Source: Treponema sp.
GTDB taxonomy: Bacteria > Spirochaetota > Spirochaetia > Treponematales > Treponemataceae
NCBI GenBank assembly: GCA_024699205.1
Contig: JAILQA010000083.1
Coordinates: 1 to 18,433 of the forward strand
Direction: 5' to 3'
Length of the DNA: 18,433 bases
Made by a program: the position numbers and the translations under genes. The notes beneath the pieces are model-generated. The model was not told the origin of the DNA. It saw only the letters and a list, made by a program, of their open reading frames with translations, and made no database searches. Positions within the stretch are counted from its first letter, which is position 1. Every line of letters starts with the position of its first letter. This document shows, piece by piece, positions 6,452 through 14,189 of the stretch.

Positions 6452-8620
6452 TTATTGTAAAAATTTTTCAACTGTTTTTGAAAAATTATTATAGTCTGAA
6501 TATAAATATTCGTACATCACCGTAGCAGAAATCAATTTTTTTCCATAATTCCGAGTTTCTTCATATGGAACAGTTTCAAGGAATAAATCATTACTCATGT
6601 TCTGCTTTTGACCAAATTCCAGCATTGAACTTGCGCGCCATCTTCTTACCCGTGTAATTCCTGCGTTGTACGAAAGAAGGGCCTGGAGATAAGAATTATC
6701 ACATCGCTTTATCAGTTCGGAGAGATAAAATGTACCAAACTCAATGTTAGTTTCTGCATCCGTTAAGGAATAATTCTGTACCTTTAATTTCCGTGCAATA
6801 TCACCAGCAGTAAATTCCATCAACTGTGTTAAGCCTATTGCTCCAGCATTGCTTATTACTTCAGGTGCAAAAAAACTTTCAGTTCTAATCAGTGCATAAA
6901 TCACAGAAGGATCAACTTCGTATTTCTGAGCGTAGGTCTCAATGAATTTCTCAAAATTTTTTGGATAGATAAGTTTGAGTTCATCTTTAGTCAAATTACG
7001 ACTGCTGTTTTTTCCAGAGCCAGCAGCAATTCTAATGCTTTGAACCTTGTAATTATCATTTGCACTACTACATCTGTATAAAAAATCAGACAAAAACATT
7101 GATGTTTCTGTTGAAATGTTGTTTTTATTTAATGTTTGCCAATTAGGAAAGATTTTCTGAGGAAATCCATAGGATACGAAGCCTTTTAAAAACGATTCAG
7201 CGTTAGTATCGAATTCAATGCTTTCATAATTTATCTCTGAAGCTGTTGTCGTATTTGAATTATTGTATCTTGCAAAAATCTCATCAAGTTCAGGACTATT
7301 CAATTCTAACTGATATGCCGCCATGATTTTATAATAAGGTTCATCGCCCGAATCTAATGCAATCTCAAAAGCCTCACGTATATTTTTTTCTCTCGAGGTC
7401 CCCAGCGAATAACCGTTCTGTAAAAGCCGCCCATAAATATAAGCTACCTTTGCTGTAACTGCATTTGTAGCCCTATCTTTTACAATTCTCAGCAGTTGTT
7501 CAAAGGAGTTCCATCTTCCTTTTTCAATCATGGCAGGAATCATCTTTTCAAAAAAATCATCAAAATAAGCTGGATCACTCCATTTGGTACTGTAAGTATC
7601 AAGTTTGCTTATAGTTGAATCAATCGAAACGTTTAGAGATGTATTAAGCAAATACCAGATTGCATTATCTTTCTGTAGTGTATCCTCTTCAGATTGAATT
7701 GCACAACGGATTGCATTTTCAAAGCAAGAAACCGACTGTTTATAGTAAAGTCCAGCCCTGTCAAAAAGTCGCCCTGCATAAAACCAAAAATAAAACTCAA
7801 CTGGAGTACCGGCAAAGTTTTCTGCATTTTTATAAAACAGATTAGCGTTTTGGGCAAACTCGTTACTTCCATAGAGAAAACCCTTACCCATATCCGAAGC
7901 AATCTGAGGAAGTGGCTGCAATTTATTTTGCTCAAAAAACTCCAGTACCTTAGATGACTTATCATAAACCGAAATATAATTTCTTTTATATAAGTCAATT
8001 CTGTACATAATTACAAAATCTTTTGGAGATAATTCCTGTTCATTTCCTTCAGCAGATAGAAGCTCTTCACTATAGACATCCCTATAAAACTTGTAGTGAT
8101 AATCAGACAGAGGACGGGAAACAAACCAGGTAAAAACGTCATCAAGATAAGTGGAGATTGTACGTTTTTTTAGACATTCAAGTCTGATTTTTATAAGCTC
8201 ATTATTTGAAGTTGCGTAATCAATTGAAGCAGTAAGCTCCAGAACCTTGCCAATTTCCTCTGAATTGTAAAACTGTCTTGCCGCAATGAGCCTTGAATCT
8301 TCATCATCAAAAGCTGCGACCAGCTCCAGACATGCCTTATTTTTCTCCTGAACGCTTCCAAAGGTTGTAAGCATTATTGCACTTTCTCTGGCACAATAAT
8401 GTGAACCCTTTTTTGTACACTGCATAAACTTGGTTCTTGCTTCATTTTCTTTATTTTCAGCAAGCTTCTGTAAACCAATGTAGTAAAATGAGTCATAATA
8501 ATCAGAATCTGCCTTTTTCTTGCAGCCAAAACAAGAAAAAATAAAGAGAGAATAAATAGAAAGGCTGATTAGAAATGCATCATTTGCAATAATCTTCTTA
8601 AAGGGTACATCAGTGTTCAT
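6452..8620 (-). CDS. Slt70-like lytic transglycosylase, probable lipoprotein
   Basis: A 722-residue murein lytic transglycosylase, cleaving the glycan between MurNAc and GlcNAc with 1,6-anhydro-MurNAc formation. The N-terminus has a hydrophobic segment (15-29) followed by Cys30 and Cys33 and then KKK. IFSC fits the relaxed spirochaete lipobox, so it is probably membrane-anchored. Residues about 45-540 form a long helical region as in Slt70's superhelical ring. The SLT catalytic domain (about 560-710) has RTESFF with catalytic Glu581, GAIGLTQL (593-600), LSYNAG (649-654) and VPYEETRNYG (684-693). No Shine-Dalgarno precedes the ATG, but a promoter whose expected start site coincides with the ATG does. 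The upstream gene encodes a LysM peptidoglycan-binding protein, suggesting a shared cell-wall role. E. coli Slt70 is about 645 residues and soluble. Confidence 0.9.
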   Translation of the reverse strand: MNTDVPFKKIIANDAFLISLSIYSLFIFSCFGCKKKADSDYYDSFYYIGLQKLAENKENEARTKFMQCTKKGSHYCARESAIMLTTFGSVQEKNKACLELVAAFDDEDSRLIAARQFYNSEEIGKVLELTASIDYATSNNELIKIRLECLKKRTISTYLDDVFTWFVSRPLSDYHYKFYRDVYSEELLSAEGNEQELSPKDFVIMYRIDLYKRNYISVYDKSSKVLEFFEQNKLQPLPQIASDMGKGFLYGSNEFAQNANLFYKNAENFAGTPVEFYFWFYAGRLFDRAGLYYKQSVSCFENAIRCAIQSEEDTLQKDNAIWYLLNTSLNVSIDSTISKLDTYSTKWSDPAYFDDFFEKMIPAMIEKGRWNSFEQLLRIVKDRATNAVTAKVAYIYGRLLQNGYSLGTSREKNIREAFEIALDSGDEPYYKIMAAYQLELNSPELDEIFARYNNSNTTTASEINYESIEFDTNAESFLKGFVSYGFPQKIFPNWQTLNKNNISTETSMFLSDFLYRCSSANDNYKVQSIRIAAGSGKNSSRNLTKDELKLIYPKNFEKFIETYAQKYEVDPSVIYALIRTESFFAPEVISNAGAIGLTQLMEFTAGDIARKLKVQNYSLTDAETNIEFGTFYLSELIKRCDNSYLQALLSYNAGITRVRRWRASSMLEFGQKQNMSNDLFLETVPYEETRNYGKKLISATVMYEYLYSDYNNFSKTVEKFLQ

Positions 8621-8626
8621 AAGATA

Positions 8627-8655
8627 TGTATAAAAAATATTACACTTTTACTCAA
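8627..8655 (-). promoter_or_regulatory. candidate leaderless promoter of slt
   Basis: On the minus strand TTGAGT (complement of 8650-8655), a 17-bp spacer and TATACA (complement of 8627-8632) lie in the 42-bp gap after the LysM gene. Six bases separate the -10 box from the ATG at 8620, so transcription would start at or very near the start codon. This fits the absence of any ribosome binding site. Confidence 0.48.
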
Positions 8656-8662
8656 CAGGTTT

Positions 8663-10381
8663 TTACTCTGCTGGAATTAAGATTGTTGTTCCCGATATGA
8701 TGTAGTCAGGATTTTTAATCTTATTGTAAGCAGCAATCTTTTTATATCGCCAAGGATTTTTATAGTAAGTGTCAGCAATATCCCAGAGAGTATCGCCCCA
8801 TTTAATCTTGTAAGTAATATCTTTTGGTTTTTCTTCGATTACAGGTGGCGGTAAAGGAACAACTTCTTCAGCCTTCTCGATGATTATAACCTCATCTTCT
8901 TTTGCTTCTGGAACAGTTTCTTCAGGTTCTTCTACAGGCTGATTAATTGCGGCTACTTCATTTTTGCTGGAATCATCCTCAATTTCAATTACTGTAGGCC
9001 TTTTGTCGCTTTTCTTATTCTTCTTTGAAATCAGATTATATTTTGAAGGAATTACAAAGAGCAAAAGTGCAGTAGCTATAAGACAGATGATTGCGCAGAT
9101 TATGCAGATAATTACAGGAACCTTTGTTTTTTTCTTTACATCGTCTTCTTCCTGAGGCGCAGATTCACCCATTTCCGTTTCTTTGTCGTAAAGCCCCGTA
9201 AAACTGAGTCCACTGTCTGCTGCAAAATTATCAGAAGTATTGGTGTCCAGATTATCCTCAAAGTCCATATCGTCTAAAGCATCCAGAGAAGGTTTTTCAT
9301 CTTCGATGTTTATATTGTCAAAGTTGTCATCGGCAATCGTTTCGTCAGAAGATTCGTCTTCGATATTGATGTCAGCAAAGTTGTCATCGACAGTCTCTTC
9401 GGAAGTTTCATCTTCAATATTTATATCCGCAAAGTTATCTTCAACGGTTTCGTCTGTAGAATTATCTTCAATGCTGATATCATCAAAACTTTCTTCAACA
9501 GTTTCTTCTGCAAATGATTCGTCTGGAAGTGTTAAATCAGAGAAATCATCTTGCGCAACCGTTTCGTTTTCAGTTGGAACTTCTTCTACAACAGTTTCTT
9601 CTGCACTAGTTTCGTCTGGAATAGTTATATCAGAAAAATCATCCTCTACAACAGCATCATCTTCAACTGGAACATCTTCTACAACAGGTCCCTCTGAAAT
9701 CGGTTCATCATCAATTTTCACATCATCAAAAGTCATATCATCAACGATGTCATTCGTATCTTCTGGACTTGCCGGCTCATCAAAAATCATATCGTCAAAG
9801 TTATCTTCACCGATAGTTTCATCAACGGAGTCAGTTTCAACAGGTTCTTCAATAACCGGTTCTTCTTCCTTTTTCTTATTGAGTGCCGATGCCATTGCCA
9901 ATAGACCTGCACCTGCTGCAACTCCCGCTACACCAGCCGCCACAGCACCCTTATTAACAGTCTTTTCTGTTCCGCTATCTTCTGCTTCTTCATCCTCAAC
10001 AAGCTTAGAAGGTTCGATGGTATAATCATCAGTTACAAGCCTTTCTTCCGCAGTTCTGTTTACCAAAGTGATATTAGAATCGCTCTTTGCCCCAGTTTCC
10101 GGGTCTTCAATCTGGGCAGTTAATTGACCGTTTTCATCTAATCCGACAGAAAAAGAAATATCTGGTTCTCCGTTAGGATGTGCAACAAGGTTATCGATTT
10201 TCAAGGTATCGATGTATTCAGCATCTTCCATAGTGCAATTTTCAGATCTGTATAAATCAACCATTACACAAGTCTGATTATTGTGAGCTGTAGTTAAATC
10301 GAGTTTTTTCTGTTGAGCAGTTCCTTCTTCCATTACAGGATAAAAGGACCCATCTGCAAGCTTAATACCAACTGTCTTCAT
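8663..10381 (-). CDS. membrane protein: Hsp70 SBD-like domain, acidic repeats, TM helix, LysM
   Basis: A 572-residue chimera. Residues about 1-112 resemble the beta-sandwich substrate-binding domain of Hsp70/DnaK. They follow the same order of elements: YPVMEEGTAQQKKLDLTTA, then NNQTCVMVDLYRSE, then IDTLKIDNLVAHPNGEPDI, then FSVGLDENGQLTAQIEDPETG. No ATPase domain precedes it. A Gly/Ala-rich hydrophobic segment (145-167) follows, then a strongly acidic region (about 175-410) with some nine copies of a motif like FADINIEDE. Next come a basic KKKTK, one membrane helix (421-444), a Pro/Glu linker and a C-terminal LysM (523-570; KIKWGDTLWDIADTYY and NKIKNPDYIISGTTILIP). There is no signal peptide, so the N-terminus is likely cytoplasmic and LysM periplasmic. 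AGAGAGG lies 8 nt before the ATG. Function unknown. The LysM and membrane-protein calls are firm; the Hsp70-like domain is by pattern only. Confidence 0.85.
   Translation of the reverse strand: MKTVGIKLADGSFYPVMEEGTAQQKKLDLTTAHNNQTCVMVDLYRSENCTMEDAEYIDTLKIDNLVAHPNGEPDISFSVGLDENGQLTAQIEDPETGAKSDSNITLVNRTAEERLVTDDYTIEPSKLVEDEEAEDSGTEKTVNKGAVAAGVAGVAAGAGLLAMASALNKKKEEEPVIEEPVETDSVDETIGEDNFDDMIFDEPASPEDTNDIVDDMTFDDVKIDDEPISEGPVVEDVPVEDDAVVEDDFSDITIPDETSAEETVVEEVPTENETVAQDDFSDLTLPDESFAEETVEESFDDISIEDNSTDETVEDNFADINIEDETSEETVDDNFADINIEDESSDETIADDNFDNINIEDEKPSLDALDDMDFEDNLDTNTSDNFAADSGLSFTGLYDKETEMGESAPQEEDDVKKKTKVPVIICIICAIICLIATALLLFVIPSKYNLISKKNKKSDKRPTVIEIEDDSSKNEVAAINQPVEEPEETVPEAKEDEVIIIEKAEEVVPLPPPVIEEKPKDITYKIKWGDTLWDIADTYYKNPWRYKKIAAYNKIKNPDYIISGTTILIPAE
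9251..9805 (-). repeat. acidic tandem peptide repeats (FxDIxIEDE type)
   Basis: Residues about 193-377 of the LysM protein contain repeated units of roughly 18-31 residues. Examples are DNFDDMIFDE (193-202), DDFSDITIPDE (247-257), DDFSDLTLPDE (278-288), SFDDISIED (298-306), DNFADINIEDE (315-325 and 333-343) and DNFDNINIEDE (352-362). The spacers are of the type TSEETV. The DNA copies have diverged more than the peptides, so the amino-acid pattern seems selected. Confidence 0.8.
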
Positions 10382-10421
10382 ATCTCAAACCTCTCTAGTA
10401 TTCCACCCAAACGTTCTTTTT

Positions 10422-10427
10422 ATTATA
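10422..10427 (-). promoter_or_regulatory. candidate -10 box of the LysM gene
   Basis: A perfect TATAAT on the minus strand, 40 bp before the ATG at 10381 and ahead of the AGAGAGG site. No good -35 is seen at 16-18 bp. It suggests the LysM gene can be transcribed separately from ptsI, across the 142-bp gap. Confidence 0.4.
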
Positions 10428-10508
10428 ACACAGTTCTTTTAATAAGTAACCCGTGAAATTATCTACTGCTGAAATATAAATGAATTATATTCCAAATGGT
10501 ATTCTTAG

Positions 10509-10532
10509 AATTAAATCTTATAATTAAATCTT
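10509..10532. repeat. 11-bp direct repeat at the ptsI stop codon
   Basis: AATTAAATCTT occurs at 10509-10519 and again at 10522-10532, period 13, straddling the ptsI stop. A weak AATATAA/TTATATT hairpin (10473-10479 / 10485-10491) lies beyond it, possibly part of a ptsI terminator, but no U-tract is convincing. Confidence 0.4.
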
Positions 10533-12245
10533 TACACCTGTCAGATATTTTGTCGACACGGCTTCTAATTCTTCAATTGTAAATCTAGAAAGCAGTTCTT
10601 TTGTACTGGAAATTAATTTAGGACTCATACTTAAAGTTCTTATTCCCATTCCACCAAGAACCATTACACTATCCTGGCGACCTGCCATTTCACCACATAC
10701 AGAAACTGGAAGATTTGCTGATTTTGCTGAATCTACCGTAAGCTGAATCAATCTTAAAACCGCAAGATTAAACTCGTCATAAAGGTCTGCAACCCTTGAG
10801 TTTTCGCGGTCTACAGCAAGCGTATATTGAGTTAAATCGTTAGTTCCCAAACTGAAGAAGTCACTTACTCGGGTCAAAGTATCAGAAACAATTGCCGCCG
10901 CCGCTGTTTCAATCATTATGCCAATAGGAATGTCATTTTTATAAGGAACTTTTTCGTAATCCAGTTCAGCCTTTGCCTGTTTTACAATTTCCATCAGCTG
11001 TTTTACCTGTTCAACGCTGGTGATAAGAGGAAACATAATCCTTAAATTGCCGTAAACACTGGCTTTATAAAGGGCACGTAACTGAGTTTTTAAAACATTC
11101 GGACATTGCAGGCTCAAGCGGACGGCACGCATACCCATCAAAGGATTTTTTTCATCGACAATTGGAATATCAACTGAGTTTATAAGCTTATCACCACCGG
11201 CATCCAGAGTACGGATTGTAACCGGTTTGTCGCCCATAATCTGAAGAACATGCTTGTATGCTTCAAACTGAGTTTCCTCACTGAAAGAACGGGCAGCCGC
11301 ATTTAAGGAAGCACCGCTTTGAGCCATATAAAGAAACTCTGTTCTGAACAAGCCGATACCATCAGCACCTTCAGCTTTTGCAAGTTCTGCTTCTTCCGGG
11401 GTTCCAATATTTGCCATCAGATTGAAGAGGACACCATCTTTGGTGAGAGCCGGTTTTCCAAGATATTTGCGTAATTCAACCTTATGCTGATATTCAGCGC
11501 GGATTTTTGCTTTATAATCTTCAATTGTTCCACGGTCAGGGCTTACAAGAACTTCTGCTTCCGTTCCATCCAGGATAACAGTTTCGCCATTCTTTACTTT
11601 TTTGATAATATCTTCAAGACCTACGATAGTCGGAATACCATAGTTGCGGGCAAGAATAACTACATGGCTGGAAACACCGCCTTCCGAAAGAGCAAGACCC
11701 ATAATCTTACGTTTTGAAAGGATGATTGTATCAGCTGAACTTAAAGAAGTTGCAAAAATTACTGAACCATCTGGAACTCCGTTTATATCAAAAGGATGAA
11801 TATCTAGCATTTCATCAAGAACTTTACCAAAAACATCCGTGATATCCTGTGCGCGTTCAGAAAGGTAATAGTTACCAGCCTGGCGGAGTTTGGAAGCATA
11901 TTCTTCAGCCTTGAATTGAACAGTATACTCAATGTTGAATAATTCATGTTCAAAAAAGTCGCGTACTTCCTGAGTAAAAACCGGATCCTCCAGCATGAGA
12001 ATATAAGTTTCAAGAACTTCACGCTGAACCTTGTCTTTAGGATCTGTTTTAGAAAGTGAATCCAGCTGTTCAGAAAGATTTAATGTTACTGTTTGAACCG
12101 CTGTTTCAAAACGAGCCCAACCCTTATTTATCTGGTCAATTTTAATATGATGTTGTGGAATTGCACGCTTTACTGGATCTGGAATAACAAATGCCGTTCC
12201 AATCCCTGACCCTTTTACTGCTGATATACCAAGAAATACTTCCAT
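10524..12245 (-). CDS. ptsI: PTS enzyme I (phosphoenolpyruvate-protein phosphotransferase)
   Basis: Cytoplasmic enzyme I takes phosphate from phosphoenolpyruvate onto a histidine and passes it to HPr. Its 573 residues match the family. Order of landmarks: N-terminal ATP-grasp-like/HPr-binding part, then GGVSSHVVILAR (189-200) with the phosphorylated His194, then the PEP-binding barrel with GLFRTEFLYM (298-307), IRTLDAGGDK (344-353), MIETAAAAI (444-452), GTNDLTQYTLAVDR (467-480) and the active-site Cys517 in VSVCGEMAGR. All catalytic landmarks are present. No ptsH, sugar EII or HPr kinase is adjacent, so a regulatory PTS as well as a sugar PTS remains possible. No Shine-Dalgarno is seen, but TATAAT lies 8 bp before the ATG. 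The gene is divergent from der across 98 bp. Confidence 0.96.
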   Translation of the reverse strand: MEVFLGISAVKGSGIGTAFVIPDPVKRAIPQHHIKIDQINKGWARFETAVQTVTLNLSEQLDSLSKTDPKDKVQREVLETYILMLEDPVFTQEVRDFFEHELFNIEYTVQFKAEEYASKLRQAGNYYLSERAQDITDVFGKVLDEMLDIHPFDINGVPDGSVIFATSLSSADTIILSKRKIMGLALSEGGVSSHVVILARNYGIPTIVGLEDIIKKVKNGETVILDGTEAEVLVSPDRGTIEDYKAKIRAEYQHKVELRKYLGKPALTKDGVLFNLMANIGTPEEAELAKAEGADGIGLFRTEFLYMAQSGASLNAAARSFSEETQFEAYKHVLQIMGDKPVTIRTLDAGGDKLINSVDIPIVDEKNPLMGMRAVRLSLQCPNVLKTQLRALYKASVYGNLRIMFPLITSVEQVKQLMEIVKQAKAELDYEKVPYKNDIPIGIMIETAAAAIVSDTLTRVSDFFSLGTNDLTQYTLAVDRENSRVADLYDEFNLAVLRLIQLTVDSAKSANLPVSVCGEMAGRQDSVMVLGGMGIRTLSMSPKLISSTKELLSRFTIEELEAVSTKYLTGVKI

Positions 12246-12253
12246 AATAAGTC

Positions 12254-12281
12254 ATTATAGCATAATAAATAATTGTGTGGA
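12254..12281 (-). promoter_or_regulatory. candidate leaderless promoter of ptsI
   Basis: A perfect TATAAT (complement of 12254-12259) with TCCACA (complement of 12276-12281, 4 of 6 to TTGACA) 16 bp upstream. Eight bases lie between the -10 and the ATG at 12245, predicting a leader of 0-2 nt. No ribosome binding site is present. Confidence 0.52.
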
Positions 12282-12308
12282 AAGATTCCGAATTGAATCA
12301 CGTTAAAC

Positions 12309-12337
12309 TTCATTTTTTAATTGTTTTTGTGTATAAT
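12309..12337 (+). promoter_or_regulatory. candidate leaderless promoter of der
   Basis: TATAAT at 12332-12337 is followed after 6 bases by the ATG at 12344, so transcription should begin at the start codon. The -35 is weak (TTCATT, 12309-12314, spacer 17). This -10 argues against any start upstream of 12344. Confidence 0.5.
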
Positions 12338-12343
12338 GCATTT

Positions 12344-13849
12344 ATGGCAAAGAAAAAATCAAAACCCGACTTTTCAAAACCACGTGAGTCTCAGGAAAAT
12401 CAAAGTTCAAACAATTCTTTTGAAGAAGAACTTCCAGATTACATAATTCAAGAAACTTCGCAGGAAGATGTAGATCCACAGGATTTAGAATATGAAGGTC
12501 TTCCCTTAGTTGTAATTGCTGGCCGTCCGAATGTCGGTAAATCAACACTTTTTAATAGATTTTTACATAAAAGAATTGCTATCACAAACGATCAGCCTGG
12601 CGTTACCCGTGACCCGGTAGAAGCAACCGCAATCCTTAATGATAAGCCTGTTCATCTCGTAGACACTGGCGGATACAAGCTTACCCGTGATATTGGTACA
12701 AAAGAAGCGGAATTGGATGATTATGTTGTAGAACGCTCTCTTGATATGATTGATAAGGCTGATGTTGTAATTCTTCTTTTGGAAGCAGGCGTAATCACAG
12801 GTGAAGACGAAGAGTTTATTCTTAAAATGCGCCCTTACTGGAAAAAAGTGATTGCAGCTGTAAACAAAACCGAAGGTGGCAATAATGAAGCCGAAGCCTG
12901 GAATTATGCAAAATACGGTTTTGACAGTCTTATCTTTATTTCTGCGGAACACGGCGACCGAATCTCAGAATTGACTAATCTTATTACAGACAAATGTGAT
13001 TTTTCTAAAGTTAAAGTTATTTCCTCTGAACGACCAATAAAAATATCAATTCTTGGAAAACCTAACACAGGAAAATCAACTCTTTCTAACAGACTTACAC
13101 ATACAAATAATTCAATCGTTTGTGATTATTCAGGAACTACCCGCGATGTTGTTGAAGGCGATTTTACTTATGCAGGCAAACTGTTTAAAGTTTTAGACAC
13201 TGCTGGAATCCGCCGAAAAGCAAGAGTTCATGAAGATGTTGAATATTATTCTGTAAACCGCGCAATCAAAACTCTTGATGAATGTGATGTCGTTTTCCTT
13301 TTAATAGATGCAATGGAAGGTCTTTCTGAACAGGATAAAAAAATCTGTTCACTTGCTTTTGAGAAAGGTAGGGCCATCATCTTTGTTTTGAATAAATGGG
13401 ATTTGCGCGAAGACCAGGGGAATAAGGCTATAAAAGAAGTTCGCAACTGGATGAACATTATGTTTGCTCACATGGATTTCGCACCTATTCTTCCGCTTTC
13501 TGCGCTTGAAGGCAAAGGAATTAAAGATTTGCTCAATACGACAATTTCTCTTTATGAGCAGCTCACACGCAAAATTGAAACTGCCGCCTTGAATAATGCT
13601 TTGCAGGATTGGTTGGAGCGATATCCTCCTCCAGCAAGTAAAACCGCACATTTCAAAATCCGCTATATGACACAAATAAGTACAAATCCGGTAAAGTTTC
13701 TTCTTTTTGCAACACGTCCGGAAGTTGTGCCAGAGCCATATATCACATACTTAAAAAATCGTATTCGTGAAGATTTAGGATTTGACCAGATTCCTGTTCA
13801 GCTTGAATTACAGGGAAGCCGTCAAAAATGGCAGGATAGAGTAAAATAA
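12344..13849 (+). CDS. der: ribosome-assembly GTPase Der (EngA)
   Basis: Der is an essential double-GTPase for maturation of the 50S subunit. From the ATG at 12344 it has 501 residues: an acidic, low-complexity extension (1-50), GTPase 1 with GRPNVGKS (60-67), DTGG (107-110) and NKTE (174-177), GTPase 2 with GKPNTGKS (238-245), DTAG (285-288) and NKWD (350-353), and the C-terminal KH-like domain (about 405-495). The reading frame stays open back to a GTG at 12275. That extension would overlap the promoter regions, has no ribosome binding site, and encodes 23 residues foreign to the family, so 12344 is preferred. The first G4 motif has Glu in place of the usual Asp (NKxD). A TATAAT 6 nt before the ATG suggests a leaderless transcript. 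It heads an operon with a MerR-type gene 13 nt downstream. Confidence 0.94.
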   Translation: MAKKKSKPDFSKPRESQENQSSNNSFEEELPDYIIQETSQEDVDPQDLEYEGLPLVVIAGRPNVGKSTLFNRFLHKRIAITNDQPGVTRDPVEATAILNDKPVHLVDTGGYKLTRDIGTKEAELDDYVVERSLDMIDKADVVILLLEAGVITGEDEEFILKMRPYWKKVIAAVNKTEGGNNEAEAWNYAKYGFDSLIFISAEHGDRISELTNLITDKCDFSKVKVISSERPIKISILGKPNTGKSTLSNRLTHTNNSIVCDYSGTTRDVVEGDFTYAGKLFKVLDTAGIRRKARVHEDVEYYSVNRAIKTLDECDVVFLLIDAMEGLSEQDKKICSLAFEKGRAIIFVLNKWDLREDQGNKAIKEVRNWMNIMFAHMDFAPILPLSALEGKGIKDLLNTTISLYEQLTRKIETAALNNALQDWLERYPPPASKTAHFKIRYMTQISTNPVKFLLFATRPEVVPEPYITYLKNRIREDLGFDQIPVQLELQGSRQKWQDRVK

Positions 13850-13862
13850 GGAAAGCGGGAAT

Positions 13863-14189
13863 ATGACCTATACAATCAGTCAGGTAGAAGAATTAACAGG
13901 CTTAAAACCTCATATTTTGCGATATTGGGAAGAAGTTATACCTGGTTTTTCTCCTAAAAAAGAATTGAGTGGAAGACGCATTTATTCCCAGCGTGATTTA
14001 GAATTAATTTTCCGGCTTAAATATCTGATTACAAAACGAAAGTTTTCTGCCCAGCGGGCGGGACAGCAGGTTTTGCACGAAGCTCAGTTTGTATCAGAAA
14101 ATGCAGATATAATTCAGCAGATTTATGAATGCCGTGAAGAATTGGTAAATGTCCTGTTAGAATTACGGGCAAAGCATGTAGAATTATGA
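13863..14189 (+). CDS. small MerR-type transcriptional regulator
   Basis: A 108-residue protein with a MerR-type winged helix-turn-helix. YTISQVEELTGLKPHILRYWEE (residues 3-24) is the helix-turn-helix and first part of the wing region, followed by GRRIYSQRDLELIFRLKYL (37-55). The remaining helix (about 60-105) is short, probably only for dimerisation. No sensor domain or cysteine metal-binding loop is present, so no metal or drug ligand is indicated. It starts 13 nt after der, with AAGG/GGGA just upstream of the ATG. It ends in an ATGA overlap with the Rsm22-like gene, so the three genes look co-transcribed. Its targets are unknown. Autoregulation of this operon, or control of unlinked genes, would both fit. 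Confidence 0.85.
   Translation: MTYTISQVEELTGLKPHILRYWEEVIPGFSPKKELSGRRIYSQRDLELIFRLKYLITKRKFSAQRAGQQVLHEAQFVSENADIIQQIYECREELVNVLLELRAKHVEL

Noticed and set aside
9240..10025. Plus-strand open frame of 261 codons, extremely Ser-rich
   Set aside because: It is the antisense of the acidic repeat region: GAA/GAT/TCT codons read backwards give Ser-rich text. No ribosome binding site or domain is seen, and the LysM gene on the other strand has a complete architecture.
12275..12343. GTG extension of der by 23 residues
   Set aside because: It has no ribosome binding site, overlaps the ptsI promoter region, contains the der -10 box just before 12344, and encodes residues not typical of Der.
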